A stretch of DNA of 33,305 bases from contig NZ_LR213816.1 in assembly GCF_900659865.1 (NCBI RefSeq), positions 1 to 33,305 of the forward strand, in the 5' to 3' direction. A model generated the notes under the pieces. That model was not told the origin of the DNA. It searched no databases and was given only the letters and a program-made list of their open reading frames with translations. Both the position numbers and the translations under genes were made by a program. This stretch comes from Hyella patelloides LEGE 07179 (GTDB lineage: Bacteria; Cyanobacteriota; Cyanobacteriia; Cyanobacteriales; Xenococcaceae). Below are positions 24,784 through 32,739 of the stretch, piece by piece (the first letter of the stretch is position 1; each line of letters begins with the position of its first letter).

Positions 24784-25024
24784 ATATAAGTATTAATTCA
24801 ATATTTTTACTGATGGCAGATCGCCCTATAATTTGATTCACTTTTAATAAAGCTATAGTTTTACTAATGGTGCTTTTTGCTTAAAACACTACAGGGAAAA
24901 ACTACAACTTTAGATAAACAACGAAAATTAAATATTTTTTATTGTAGATAGTATCGCTGATTATAAATATTTTCAGTTTGTTCAAACAAAAACTGTAATT
25001 TACATCCTAAATTAATTCGGTAAT

Positions 25025-25567
25025 ATGTCCGAGCAAAAGCCTAAACTAACTTTGGCCCAATTTAGCGAAGATAACCTTCAGAAAGGAAGACATATCCTAA
25101 TTATAGAATCTTCCGATTCCAGAAGAGCCGTCGCTCTTAATAGCGCGGTGTTTTCTATTGGTCGCCATCCTCAAAATTCTTTGGTTATCAATAGTAATAT
25201 GATCTCTCGTCATCACGCTACTGTTGCCTGGTTACAATACACCGAACAATCAGAAAAGAGAGAAGACTATTGTTATTGGATTATTGACGGCAAAGGAAAG
25301 AGAAAAAGAAGCCGTAATGGAATTTTGGTGAATGGCGAAAAAAAATCTTTACATCGTTTAAAGTCGGGAGATGTTATTACGATTGGTACAGAAACCAAAA
25401 TCACCTATAACTATATACCCAACACCGCAGAAACTCAGACTTTCTTAAAATATTGCAGTAGCGAAAAGACTGAATATAAATCCAATCAAGAAGTTAATTA
25501 CAAGGAAACAACAGTAGTTACTCAAGCAGAAATTGAAGCAGCAAGAAAGCAATATAGCTCTTCTTAA
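25025..25567 (+). CDS. FHA-domain protein
   Basis: A 180-residue cytosolic protein with one forkhead-associated domain at about residues 36-140. The phosphothreonine-binding motifs are FSIGRHPQNSLVI and MISRHHATVAWL, followed by the SRNGILVNGEKK strand. FHA domains bind pThr peptides, so this protein is probably a reader of Ser/Thr kinase signalling. A PP2C phosphatase is encoded in the same window at 7027-9063 but is not adjacent. The C-terminal 40 residues are polar and carry Thr and Gln runs (ETTVVTQAEI) that could themselves be phosphorylated. The ATG at 25025 fits the domain spacing. Confidence 0.9.
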   Translation: MSEQKPKLTLAQFSEDNLQKGRHILIIESSDSRRAVALNSAVFSIGRHPQNSLVINSNMISRHHATVAWLQYTEQSEKREDYCYWIIDGKGKRKRSRNGILVNGEKKSLHRLKSGDVITIGTETKITYNYIPNTAETQTFLKYCSSEKTEYKSNQEVNYKETTVVTQAEIEAARKQYSSS

Positions 25568-25668
25568 ATGGCATCTAGTTTAAAATCAGGAGATTTTTAG
25601 ATGATGTTTCGAGGGACTAGAGGCTAGAGATTGGGGATCGAGAAATCCAGATCGCTTTTTAGATGTAA

Positions 25669-26859
25669 TTACGCTTGCTTATTTAGCTGATGATAATACT
25701 TGTAAGCAGTATAAGCCAAGGTAACTACCCCTGTGACAATAGCAGTTTCATCTATTTCAAAACGAGGATGGTGTAGAGGATAGTTTTTACCTTCTGCTTT
25801 ACCGACACCAAGGCGGAACATACAACCAGGAATTTGATTAAGGTAAACAGAAAAATCTTCAGCCCCCAAAGAAGGTTCAGCAATTATTTGTACGTGATTA
25901 TTCCCCCAAGCTTCTTGACAAGCAGATTCCAATAATTTAGTTAAATCAAAATCATTTTGTACCGAAGGTACTCCCCGTTGATAGTTTACTTCGCATTTTG
26001 CTCCGTAGGTCTGACAAACACTGGTAACTATGTTAGTAATCCAATCAGGGAGATTAGCGTGGCTGTCAGGATGTAGAGAACGCACTGTTCCAATCATTCT
26101 CACATGATCGGCGATCACATTAGCAGCCCTACCTCCTTCAATTTTGCCAATAGTCAACACAATGGGATGTAAAGGATTTTGGGTTCTACTAATAGATTGT
26201 TGTAGCGTTGTAATTACTTGAGAAGCAATCCAAATCGCATCTATTGCTTGATGAGGGCGCGCCCCGTGTCCTGACTCTCCCTGTATAATGATTTCTAAAT
26301 CGTCGGCTGCTGCGGTTAAAGCACCATAACGAATTCCTACTATACGTGCAGGAATCGACGGAAATACATGAACCCCAAAGATGGCATCTACTCCTGAAGT
26401 TGCACCACTATCTACCATCCATTTAGCACCCTGGGCAATTTCTTCGGCGGGTTGAAACAGAAAACGAACATTTCCTGGTAAAGCTTCTGATAACTGAGAC
26501 AAAATCATCGCCGTACCTAATCCTAAAGTGGTATGAACATCATGACCACAAGCGTGCATTATGCCAGGATTGCGGGAAGCAAAATCTAGCTTAGTTATTT
26601 CTTGAATTGGTAAGGCATCCATATCAGTACGAATCGCTAGAGTAGGGCGATCGCTATTCCCCCCCGATAAATCCCCAATTACTCCAGTTTTACCCACTGC
26701 TTCAGTAACGTGTAAGCCACAGGAAGATAAAACCCCTGCTACATAAGCTGAGGTTTGATGTTCTTCGCCACTTAATTCGGGATGGGCGTGAATATGACGA
26801 CGAATTTCAATTAATCTGGGTGCAAGATTTTCTGCTATGGTTTTAATTTCAGAAAGCAT
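25669..26859 (-). CDS. M20-family amidohydrolase/deacylase
   Basis: A 396-residue zinc-dependent amidohydrolase of the M20D group (hippurate hydrolase, N-acyl-amino-acid and IAA-amino-acid hydrolases). Metal-binding motifs are HACGHDVHTTLGLGTAM (H, D), FQPAEEIAQGAKWM with the catalytic Glu, and the C-terminal EPSLGAEDFSVYL and PLHHPRFEID. The opening RRHIHAHPELSGEEHQTSAY is standard. The substrate is not shown by the sequence. It is followed by the convergent FHA gene and preceded by a 252-base spacer that contains a tiny open frame at 26918-27028. Confidence 0.92.
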   Translation of the reverse strand: MLSEIKTIAENLAPRLIEIRRHIHAHPELSGEEHQTSAYVAGVLSSCGLHVTEAVGKTGVIGDLSGGNSDRPTLAIRTDMDALPIQEITKLDFASRNPGIMHACGHDVHTTLGLGTAMILSQLSEALPGNVRFLFQPAEEIAQGAKWMVDSGATSGVDAIFGVHVFPSIPARIVGIRYGALTAAADDLEIIIQGESGHGARPHQAIDAIWIASQVITTLQQSISRTQNPLHPIVLTIGKIEGGRAANVIADHVRMIGTVRSLHPDSHANLPDWITNIVTSVCQTYGAKCEVNYQRGVPSVQNDFDLTKLLESACQEAWGNNHVQIIAEPSLGAEDFSVYLNQIPGCMFRLGVGKAEGKNYPLHHPRFEIDETAIVTGVVTLAYTAYKYYHQLNKQA

Positions 26860-26917
26860 ATTTGATGAATATGGGTACTTGATTAATCAGTATAGTTAAT
26901 ATTCAAAGTATTCTTAA

Positions 26918-27028
26918 TCAAAAATGTTCTCTGGAACTACCATGTCCATCTAAAATAGCGATCGCGTCTAAGGCATTAATATCTGCTGCTGATTCTTGTT
27001 GAAGGCTGTAGTAGGCAATAGTTGTCAA
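26918..27028 (-). CDS. Possible 36-residue ORF
   Basis: On the minus strand a TTG at 27028 opens a 36-codon frame that reads protein-like: TTIAYYSLQQESAADINALD, then AIAILDGHGSSREHF. A purine-rich TTAGG lies a few bases upstream of the start. It could be a real small protein or the tail of a lost gene, because no longer frame surrounds it. I do not recognise it. It lies upstream of the M20 amidohydrolase on the same strand. Confidence 0.25.
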   Translation of the reverse strand: MTTIAYYSLQQESAADINALDAIAILDGHGSSREHF

Positions 27029-27111
27029 TTTTTAGCCTAATTCTTGCTTGTTAGCGAGATCGACAGTAAATTATTTTCAATTTCAGAAAAAGCTCTTAAA
27101 TCTTTATTTTC

Positions 27112-28614
27112 TCACTTTTTCTTGTCAGAAATCAGCTTTGCTTTTAATTCTGATTTAATGCGATGGAGAATAGATTCTTCGTCTAGAGACTCTAAAATAT
27201 CTTTAACTACGGTTTTTGGTGCTTTATCGCCCCAAGATGCGCCATTGACTAAATAAGTTTTGGTAATTTGCCCAATAGCGTAGGAAGAAACTCCCGCTAT
27301 TGCTCCTTGAGCAATAGCGACTGATAAATAAGGAGCTAAAGATAAGCCTCCTGTCGCAGGGATGGTAATGCCTAATAATCCTTTGAGAGAACCTAACCCC
27401 AAGGTAGCAAGTAATTCACTAGCACCGATACCACCCATACTAAGAGCAATTTTCTGTAAAAGAGCGATCGCCCCTTCTTGGGTCATCGGGATACCGTAGA
27501 GATGAGATAAAGATAAAATCAGCCCCACATCCACAATAGCCCCCGCAAATAAATCAATCGCAGTTACAGGATTTAACGCTGTAGCGGTAGCTTTGAGCAT
27601 TGTTCCTTTATAAATCAAGTCATTGGCTGCGGTTTCCCTAATGTCTAATTTTCGTTGTAAAATTTGCTCATTGACTGTATCTGCATAGAGCATACTATTG
27701 AGCGCAATTAAAGATTTACCTTCTCGATCTAAAAGCTCTAATATTTTGAGTTTCAAATTCTCTATTTGTGGTTTGCCTTTAACTCGCCCTATTGTTAGTT
27801 TGCCATCTTCTGTTTTAACCCCTCGTACTTCTATAGGGGAAGCAGCCACCATTACGATTTCGTCGGGAGAAATTAATTCTTTGACTCTTTCATCACGAAT
27901 TTTGGCATAAATCGCGAGACGATCTGCTGAGGGATATTGATCGATTTTGTTAAATACCAACAACATTGGTTTTCCTGCCGAGCGCAATTGAGATAAAGCA
28001 TCATATTCAACTTGAGTAATATCCCCTGAAACCACAAATAAAATTAAATCTACTTTAGTGGCTAAATTTTTCGCTAAAGCTTCTCTAACTTCTCCATTAA
28101 CTTCATCAATACCAGGAGTATCTAATAGTTGAATTTGGTTTTCGCTTGCTGTTTGGGCAATTGTTAACCGTTTAATATTAGGTGAATGCTTCTCACCCCT
28201 ATTTTCGCTACTTTCTGCTAGCTTTACTCTCTGGTTAAGATGTTTCGCTGAAACTTCTCTACCGATTATTGCTTCTTGTTTTTCTGTCTCCTCGTCTTCG
28301 GTGATTTCCCATTCTGCACTATCAATAGTACGAGTCACTCCATGTAATGCACCTGTGACAAAAATATCTCTACCGACTAATGCATTTAAGACAGAAGATT
28401 TACCTCTTCCTACCATGCCAAAAGCAGCAATTTGCACCACAGAATTTTCTAATTTATCCAACATTGCTGTGAGACGATCTATTTCAGATTCTAAATCTGT
28501 TCTTTCTTCTTGAGTAAGATCGAGATTGCTTAACAGATTTCTCAGCGATCGCTGAGCTTTGCGATAATTAATCTGATTAGTAATTTCGGCAAAATTCCAA
28601 GGAATATTTTTCAA
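27112..28614 (-). CDS. DUF697-type membrane-associated GTPase
   Basis: A 500-residue protein with a GTPase domain of the Era/TrmE-like group at about residues 60-290. Motifs are G1 GMVGRGKSS (66-74), G3 DTPGIDE and G4 NKID. The N-terminal 55 residues are helical. The C-terminal part (about 310-460) has several hydrophobic segments rich in Gly and Ala (VDVGLILSLSHLYGIPM, GSLKGLLGITIPATGGLSLA) typical of DUF697/YcjF-like proteins that associate with membranes. Relatives are common in cyanobacteria and plastids, where thylakoid or envelope roles are suspected. It is alone in its transcription unit. The frame is full length. Confidence 0.85.
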   Translation of the reverse strand: MKNIPWNFAEITNQINYRKAQRSLRNLLSNLDLTQEERTDLESEIDRLTAMLDKLENSVVQIAAFGMVGRGKSSVLNALVGRDIFVTGALHGVTRTIDSAEWEITEDEETEKQEAIIGREVSAKHLNQRVKLAESSENRGEKHSPNIKRLTIAQTASENQIQLLDTPGIDEVNGEVREALAKNLATKVDLILFVVSGDITQVEYDALSQLRSAGKPMLLVFNKIDQYPSADRLAIYAKIRDERVKELISPDEIVMVAASPIEVRGVKTEDGKLTIGRVKGKPQIENLKLKILELLDREGKSLIALNSMLYADTVNEQILQRKLDIRETAANDLIYKGTMLKATATALNPVTAIDLFAGAIVDVGLILSLSHLYGIPMTQEGAIALLQKIALSMGGIGASELLATLGLGSLKGLLGITIPATGGLSLAPYLSVAIAQGAIAGVSSYAIGQITKTYLVNGASWGDKAPKTVVKDILESLDEESILHRIKSELKAKLISDKKK

Positions 28615-28906
28615 TGGGTTAATTTCCTAATTATTGATTTTTATCGAAAGTGAAAAAATATATCTAATTAAAGCCAAAAAAATATGTCTAATTAAAATAT
28701 TGACTGATTTATAATTATTCAAAGTTTCACAAATTATGCAATATTAATAAGTTAGATTTCATAGCATGATGATAATTAATATATAGCGGTTCTCATATTT
28801 GTGGAGTACATTTTACTTTTTCTCTTAGCAGAGCTTCCTATTCCTTAGTTTATGACCCTAAGAAGAGCGATTTTTTATCTTGCCTATCAAAAAAATCTAT
28901 TAAACG

Positions 28907-29671
28907 ATGATTTCAGACAATCAAAATCAATTAATGAATAATTATAATTCTAATCAAAATACAATTCGGATGATTGTAGTTGATGATCGTAAGTTGATCC
29001 GTGAAACATTACAGATATATCTAGAAACGGAATCTGACATTAATATTATTGGTTATGCAGACAGCGCAAGCACAGGATTAGAACAGATTAAGAACCTCGA
29101 TCCTGATATAGCTATTCTCGATTTAGAAATGCCAGATATGAATGGCGTGGCTGCGATTGAGATTATTCGTCAACGTTTTCCGACAACTAAAGTTTTAGTA
29201 TTAAGTGGACATGAAGAACCTGAATATATTAATCAAGCTATCAAAGCAGGAGCAAAAGGTTATTTACTTAAAGGAACTACCCCTCAAGATTTAGCTGATG
29301 CAATACGTTACGTTAATAGGGGGTGTTTCCATTTGGGACCGGGTTTATTGGAAAAATTGGCATTAAGTTCTCTGGATAAGTCCATGGCAGAATCAAAAAG
29401 TGACTTAGAGGATCGATTGAGAAAGCCAATACAACAGCTTAGGTGGGAACTAACTGATGAATGTAAAACTTTAATTGACCAAGGTACAGAAACTACTCAT
29501 CGGCAACTTACTCATATGTTAGAAATGCAACTTTACAATTTAAAAAACAAGCAATCTGAAACTATCGTTAAATATAAAAGGTTACAAAACAAAGTTGATT
29601 TGCTGCTAATTAGTCAAGTTTTATTATTGTTAATAATGGTCGGTTATATGATTATTGATAAGGTATTGTAA
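28907..29671 (+). CDS. Response-regulator receiver with coiled coil and C-terminal membrane anchor
   Basis: A 254-residue protein. Residues 20-140 are a CheY-like receiver closest in style to the NarL/FixJ group: acidic residues VVDD (24-27), phospho-acceptor D72 in AILDLEMPDMNG, S100 in VLVLSGHEEP and K122 in GYLLKGTTP. The NarL-type DNA-binding domain normally found next is absent. Instead, residues 165-232 form a helical, probably coiled-coil segment, and residues 233-250 (LLLISQVLLLLIMVGYMI) form a single membrane helix. The receiver should therefore sit at the membrane and act by protein contact. It is 21 bases upstream of a small conserved gene that may be co-transcribed. No histidine kinase gene is in the window. 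Confidence 0.85.
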   Translation: MISDNQNQLMNNYNSNQNTIRMIVVDDRKLIRETLQIYLETESDINIIGYADSASTGLEQIKNLDPDIAILDLEMPDMNGVAAIEIIRQRFPTTKVLVLSGHEEPEYINQAIKAGAKGYLLKGTTPQDLADAIRYVNRGCFHLGPGLLEKLALSSLDKSMAESKSDLEDRLRKPIQQLRWELTDECKTLIDQGTETTHRQLTHMLEMQLYNLKNKQSETIVKYKRLQNKVDLLLISQVLLLLIMVGYMIIDKVL

Positions 29672-29692
29672 CGAAATGTTGAAAACAGATTA

Positions 29693-29950
29693 ATGGGTGA
29701 TAAATCGAGAACGACAGCTTATCTGCGTATAACTCAGCAATCTTGGCGATTAGGTAAAATTGAAGGAAAAGTCAGTGCAGCAGAGTATCAATGGCAATTT
29801 CAATGGCAATTCCGTCAAGGAAAGTTACTAGTTGAACCTTCTTTAGGAAGAGCTTTAATTCAAGAGCCTTTAGGACGTTTTTTAGAACGTTCTGATTACC
29901 AACTCGAAGCAGGTAATAACTATACTTTTACCATTCGTGCCAAGTTTTAA
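29693..29950 (+). CDS. Small conserved cyanobacterial protein (DUF3146-like?)
   Basis: An 85-residue protein starting MGDKSRTTAYLRITQQSWRL. The sequence suggests a compact beta-rich fold (AYLRITQQSW, YQWQFQWQFRQG, YQLEAGNNYTFTIRAKF). The motif PSLGRALIQEPLGRFLERSD looks conserved, and I recall it from a cyanobacterial family of unknown function, possibly DUF3146. I am not certain of the label. It follows the membrane-anchored receiver gene by 21 bases in the same direction, so the pair may share a message. No membrane segment is present. Confidence 0.7.
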   Translation: MGDKSRTTAYLRITQQSWRLGKIEGKVSAAEYQWQFQWQFRQGKLLVEPSLGRALIQEPLGRFLERSDYQLEAGNNYTFTIRAKF

Positions 29951-30520
29951 TTTAGATTATCTTTAACCAACCCCAAAATAAGGATTTCAGCTTAAGGTAG
30001 TCATGCAGAACTAAATTCACTGCTGAAGGTTAGGCAACGCCTCATCGCCTCATCAATAATAAAAGCGTTTAATTAATTGTGCTGGGGTACTTATCCCGAA
30101 CTCAGGTTAAATAAAAACCACAAAATATAAATTTTTGTTAAGATTACTTGACGTAAATTTTGATTCGGTCATGCTTTGATTGCTATTGACATTTTAATAA
30201 TTGGTTTAATTAGATTGTTTGCAATCGCTATTAAGATGTAGCAATGAAAGAGGGATCGAGTAATATCCCAGACAATATCCTTCAAAAAAATTTTTCACAA
30301 AATTAAATTGTCGAACTAAGTCTATGTTTGCCCATTAACTGAGCAATTAGCACGATCCTACCTCGATCTACTTAAAGCGATCGCTAAGAAGGCTGTTTGC
30401 CACAAATAAAGTTTGTTCTAGGTAGTCGTTGTAGTTATCTTTGGCGAAACTTTGAATTGAGATCGTGACAAATCGATCGCAGATTGGGAAAAAATCAATT
30501 CTAGCTGCTTGATTATGTCT
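29951..30520. other. Spacer with possible gene remnant
   Basis: No full gene is visible in these 570 bases. On the minus strand from 30517 to the stop at 30368, in the same frame as the upstream secreted-protein gene and just past its stop, an open stretch reads DRFVTISIQSFAKDNYNDYL then EQTLFVANSLLSDRFK. It looks like a decayed coding fragment without a start. The rest contains scattered HIP1-type GATCGC words and AT-rich sequence. Confidence 0.35.
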
Positions 30521-31384
30521 TTATGGTTGTGGGATGACTGCACAATGTCCCTCTCCTACATGACCCAGACCAATCACTGCTTTGGTTAATTTTTCTTGTT
30601 CTTCTGGGGACAATTTTTGAGATAAGGTAGCATCATCTACCGACAGGCGATCGCCAGAAGCTAATTCAGCTAAAGGTTGAAAACCCAAAGCACCCACATT
30701 AAGAGAATCATCTGCGCTGGTTTCGCTGTCACCAAAAATATGGTCAAAGTGAAAAGTTGTTTCTACCTCTCCCATGTCTCCTGCTTGAACTATGCCTTTG
30801 CGTTCGTCGCCGACATATTCGCCACAGAGATACTGTATTGGGCGATTTAAACTAATATCGAAATTAATAACCTGTTCGTCTTTACTTGCTTGACCCTGTA
30901 ATACCATAGTTTTGCCAGCCAGGGGGGAGCTTTCACTAGCAGTATCTATTCCCCAAGCCACAGCATTGTAGAACCCAGGAGTAACTTCAGTGTTTACCAC
31001 CATAATTGGTTCGGCATCTGCTTCTCCTTCAGCTAGATTAACAATTTGGGCTGTATCGAGTAAGGAAACTTTTTCCTGATATTCTAGGGTATCAAGGTTG
31101 TCTGTTTCTGTCGGCTCAAAAGGTGCTTGAATTTGGTAAGCAGTCACATCGCTTAAATTTACCTCAACACGATCAAAACTCATTTCCCAGCCATCTTTCG
31201 TCACAAAACCTTGACGAACAAAATCCTCTCCATTGGCTATTAAGTTAAGAGTAGCTTTACTTTGATTATCCACAGCAGTAGAAGGCTCGTCATTACTGCT
31301 ATTTGCCTCGCTACTGTTACTAAAACTAACTATTAGCAGAGACAAGAGAGCCAGAGTATTGAGTTTGATAAAATTTTGGTTCAT
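30521..31384 (-). CDS. Secreted protein of unknown function under a cobalamin riboswitch
   Basis: A 287-residue protein with an N-terminal hydrophobic signal (LNTLALLSLLIVSFSNSSEA), so it should be exported. The mature part opens with KATLNLIANGEDFVRQGFVT and a DGWEMSFDRVEVNLSDVTAY motif, recalling secreted proteins of unknown function in several phyla. In the middle, TTFHFDHIFGD carries two His and two Asp that could bind metal. Two cysteines (YLCGEY and GHCAVIP) might form a disulphide. A cobalamin riboswitch lies about 345 bases upstream on the same strand with no gene between, so expression should fall when B12 is plentiful. A role in cobalt or corrinoid capture is suggested by this control but not shown. 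Confidence 0.8.
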   Translation of the reverse strand: MNQNFIKLNTLALLSLLIVSFSNSSEANSSNDEPSTAVDNQSKATLNLIANGEDFVRQGFVTKDGWEMSFDRVEVNLSDVTAYQIQAPFEPTETDNLDTLEYQEKVSLLDTAQIVNLAEGEADAEPIMVVNTEVTPGFYNAVAWGIDTASESSPLAGKTMVLQGQASKDEQVINFDISLNRPIQYLCGEYVGDERKGIVQAGDMGEVETTFHFDHIFGDSETSADDSLNVGALGFQPLAELASGDRLSVDDATLSQKLSPEEQEKLTKAVIGLGHVGEGHCAVIPQP

Positions 31385-31410
31385 AGTGTCTTCATTTTTG
31401 ATGGTTGATT

Positions 31411-31437
31411 AACGATTTTTCCCAGTAAAAAATCGTT
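31411..31437 (-). promoter_or_regulatory. Hairpin just upstream of start codon (possible expression platform)
   Basis: AACGATTTTT (31411-31420) and AAAAATCGTT (31428-31437) form a perfect 10-base stem with a 7-base loop, ending 27 bases upstream of the start at 31384. It could serve as part of the riboswitch expression platform, acting at translation or termination, but it is far from the aptamer and no U-run follows, so this is uncertain. Confidence 0.35.
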
Positions 31438-31727
31438 TTAGCCCAAAACATTCATTTTAGGTTTTGATTGTTTGAAGTTGAGTAATCGCAAAAGCTCAAT
31501 AAAATTGCGAACAGCTTACTAGCACATATGCGATCGCAGAATATTTGATTTTATTTATAGATTGTAATTATGGAATAAATAGCGCAACAAAATTATTGGC
31601 ACTTAGTTAGTTTTCGTAACGTAGTTAATAAGTAACTAACAATTTTAAGTATTAAAAAACTTTTAACCATCTGTACCTCGCAGATATGCATATTTATCTA
31701 TAGTTAGACGCGAAATTTACCTCTATA

Positions 31728-31935
31728 CTGGCATCGGCGGGCATCCTGACTAAGAGATTTATTGAGATTTATTAGTTAATCATCTCGCGCGTTCCCTGAG
31801 CGTCTTACGGAGTGGCTGTCTTTTGAGGTCTCCTCAAAAGCTTGTACGCCACGTCCGACGCGGGGTCGCTCGTCTCATCACAGTTGCGGGACAGCGTCGG
31901 ATTTACACCGAATTTTCCCCATTACTTTTAATGGC
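31728..31935 (-). ncRNA. Cobalamin (B12) riboswitch aptamer
   Basis: Read on the minus strand, the conserved cobalamin-aptamer words occur in order: GGGGAAAATTCGGTGTAAAT (31901-31920), CCGACGCTG, CCCGCAACTGT (31880-31890), AGCCACT (31811-31817) and GTCAGGATGCCCGCC (31736-31750). This order and spacing match the AdoCbl-type riboswitch, including the B12-box core. The arm between CCCGCAACTGT and AGCCACT is long and contains a hairpin (31821-31839) that also occurs at 11422-11442 in the cpc operon, so it may hold an inserted repeat. The regulated gene downstream is the secreted protein at 30521-31384. Exact ends of the aptamer are estimated. Confidence 0.85.
31821..31839. repeat. Dispersed hairpin repeat inside riboswitch
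   Basis: TTTTGAGG-TCT-CCTCAAAA (31821-31839), followed by GCTTGTAC, matches the hairpin TTTTGAGG-CAA-CCTCAAAA at 11423-11441, also followed (after one T) by GCTTGT. Two copies with the same stem, different loops and shared flank, both in intergenic RNA-coding DNA, indicate a dispersed element. Confidence 0.5.
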
Positions 31936-32029
31936 TGTTCCCCATTAAAACCGACTAGTTTGATGTCTTTAGTTTAATAATACCTTTAATGGGATTTATT
32001 GAAAGTAAAAAAATAGTTTAAGTTTCAAT

Positions 32030-32081
32030 AATTAAGGGAGTTTGGCAAGCTTCTCACTTGTAAAACCAAACTCCCTTAATT
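32030..32081. terminator. 16-bp perfect inverted repeat
   Basis: AATTAAGGGAGTTTGG (32030-32045) and CCAAACTCCCTTAATT (32066-32081) are exact complements around a 20-base loop whose ends (CAAG/CTTG) can pair further. A T-run follows on the plus strand. It separates the HLIP gene from the riboswitch transcript. It most likely terminates the minus-strand HLIP message, but a small RNA or a small repeat element cannot be excluded. Confidence 0.65.
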
Positions 32082-32188
32082 TTTTGTACAGATTAGATAC
32101 TATGATTGCAGCTAACAGTTTTTGTGTACTAAACACTAATTGAAACTGCTCTTAGTCATTAGCTCTCTAGGCTTGACAAGCTAACATA

Positions 32189-32332
32189 CTACATTATCCC
32201 TAACTGAGAGAGAATTCCTTTGCCAGTAAGTAATTCAGTAGCAACGGCAATAACAAAGCCTAACATAGCTAGACGACCGTTCCAGTTTTCTGCGAATTGA
32301 GTAAAGCCGAGTTTGTTTTCTTGGTTTTCCAT
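32189..32332 (-). CDS. High-light-inducible protein (HLIP/SCP), one-helix Cab-like
   Basis: A 47-residue thylakoid protein. It has the chlorophyll-a/b-binding-like helix with the signature ENWNGRLAMLGFVIAVATEL (residues 15-34), where E15, N18 and R20 are the conserved ligand and salt-bridge residues. It then ends GKGILSQLGIM. HLIPs bind chlorophyll and carotenoids, help photosystem II assembly and quench excess energy, and are induced by strong light. The ATG at 32332 is preceded by GAGG. A -10 TACAAT (32366-32371) and a -35 TTGCAA (32389-32394) on the minus strand are 17 bases apart. Confidence 0.93.
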   Translation of the reverse strand: MENQENKLGFTQFAENWNGRLAMLGFVIAVATELLTGKGILSQLGIM

Positions 32333-32365
32333 AAGTTGAAACCTCATTAAGAATCATTACTTTTT

Positions 32366-32394
32366 ATTGTACTCAATTTTAATTTTTGTTGCAA
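32366..32394 (-). promoter_or_regulatory. Predicted HLIP promoter
   Basis: On the minus strand, TTGCAA (32389-32394) and TACAAT (32366-32371) are separated by exactly 17 bases, placing transcription about 25-30 bases upstream of the HLIP start codon. The match to a sigma70-type promoter is good. The binding sites of light regulators such as RpaB were not identified. Confidence 0.5.
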
Positions 32395-32449
32395 AAACTT
32401 GACGCATTTTTTTCGCTTAATTAGCTCGATCTTGAGTGACAGTCACAGA

Positions 32450-32659
32450 TTACTTCAATTTCTTGTCTATCCATTGCTTGGCTTGGCGAATTGCATCTAT
32501 TGTAGTCATGGCCCTAGGTACAGCAACAGCGCATCCTCGGTCATGATTAACCCAAGCAGCGTAAATAAATTGTCCATCTAATTCATCGCGATCTATTTCT
32601 ACCTTGAAGCCCCGATAAGCAAAAGAAAGAATAATTTGAGGATAATGAGGCTCTGCCAT
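32450..32659 (-). CDS. Small conserved hypothetical protein
   Basis: A 69-residue soluble protein. It reads as a small alpha/beta unit: strands PQIILSFAYRGFKVEIDRDE and GQFIYAAWVNHDRGCAVAV, then the helix TIDAIRQAKQWIDKKLK. No catalytic motif or membrane segment is present. I do not recognise a family, but the sequence is regular and well composed, so a real gene is likely. It lies between sodB (81 bases upstream) and the HLIP gene, all on the minus strand; a hairpin at 32695-32725 separates it from sodB. Confidence 0.65.
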   Translation of the reverse strand: MAEPHYPQIILSFAYRGFKVEIDRDELDGQFIYAAWVNHDRGCAVAVPRAMTTIDAIRQAKQWIDKKLK

Positions 32660-32694
32660 TATTTATTCGATTAAAGTACCTATAAACAACCAAT

Positions 32695-32725
32695 TAAGCG
32701 GATATTGTAGTTAAATATCCGCTTA
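32695..32725. terminator. Hairpin terminator downstream of sodB
   Basis: TAAGCGGATATT (32695-32706) and AATATCCGCTTA (32714-32725) form a perfect 12-base stem with a 7-base loop, starting 15 bases beyond the sodB stop on the minus strand. It is well placed to end the sodB message, although only a short U-rich tract follows. Confidence 0.7.
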
Positions 32726-32739
32726 AATCTAATTTATAC

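Noticed and set aside
27044-27256. Plus-strand 70-residue ORF
   Set aside because: It overlaps the 3' end of the GTPase gene in antisense and resembles no protein.
32399-32581. Plus-strand 60-residue ORF near the window end
   Set aside because: It is antisense to the better-composed small minus-strand gene at 32450-32659.
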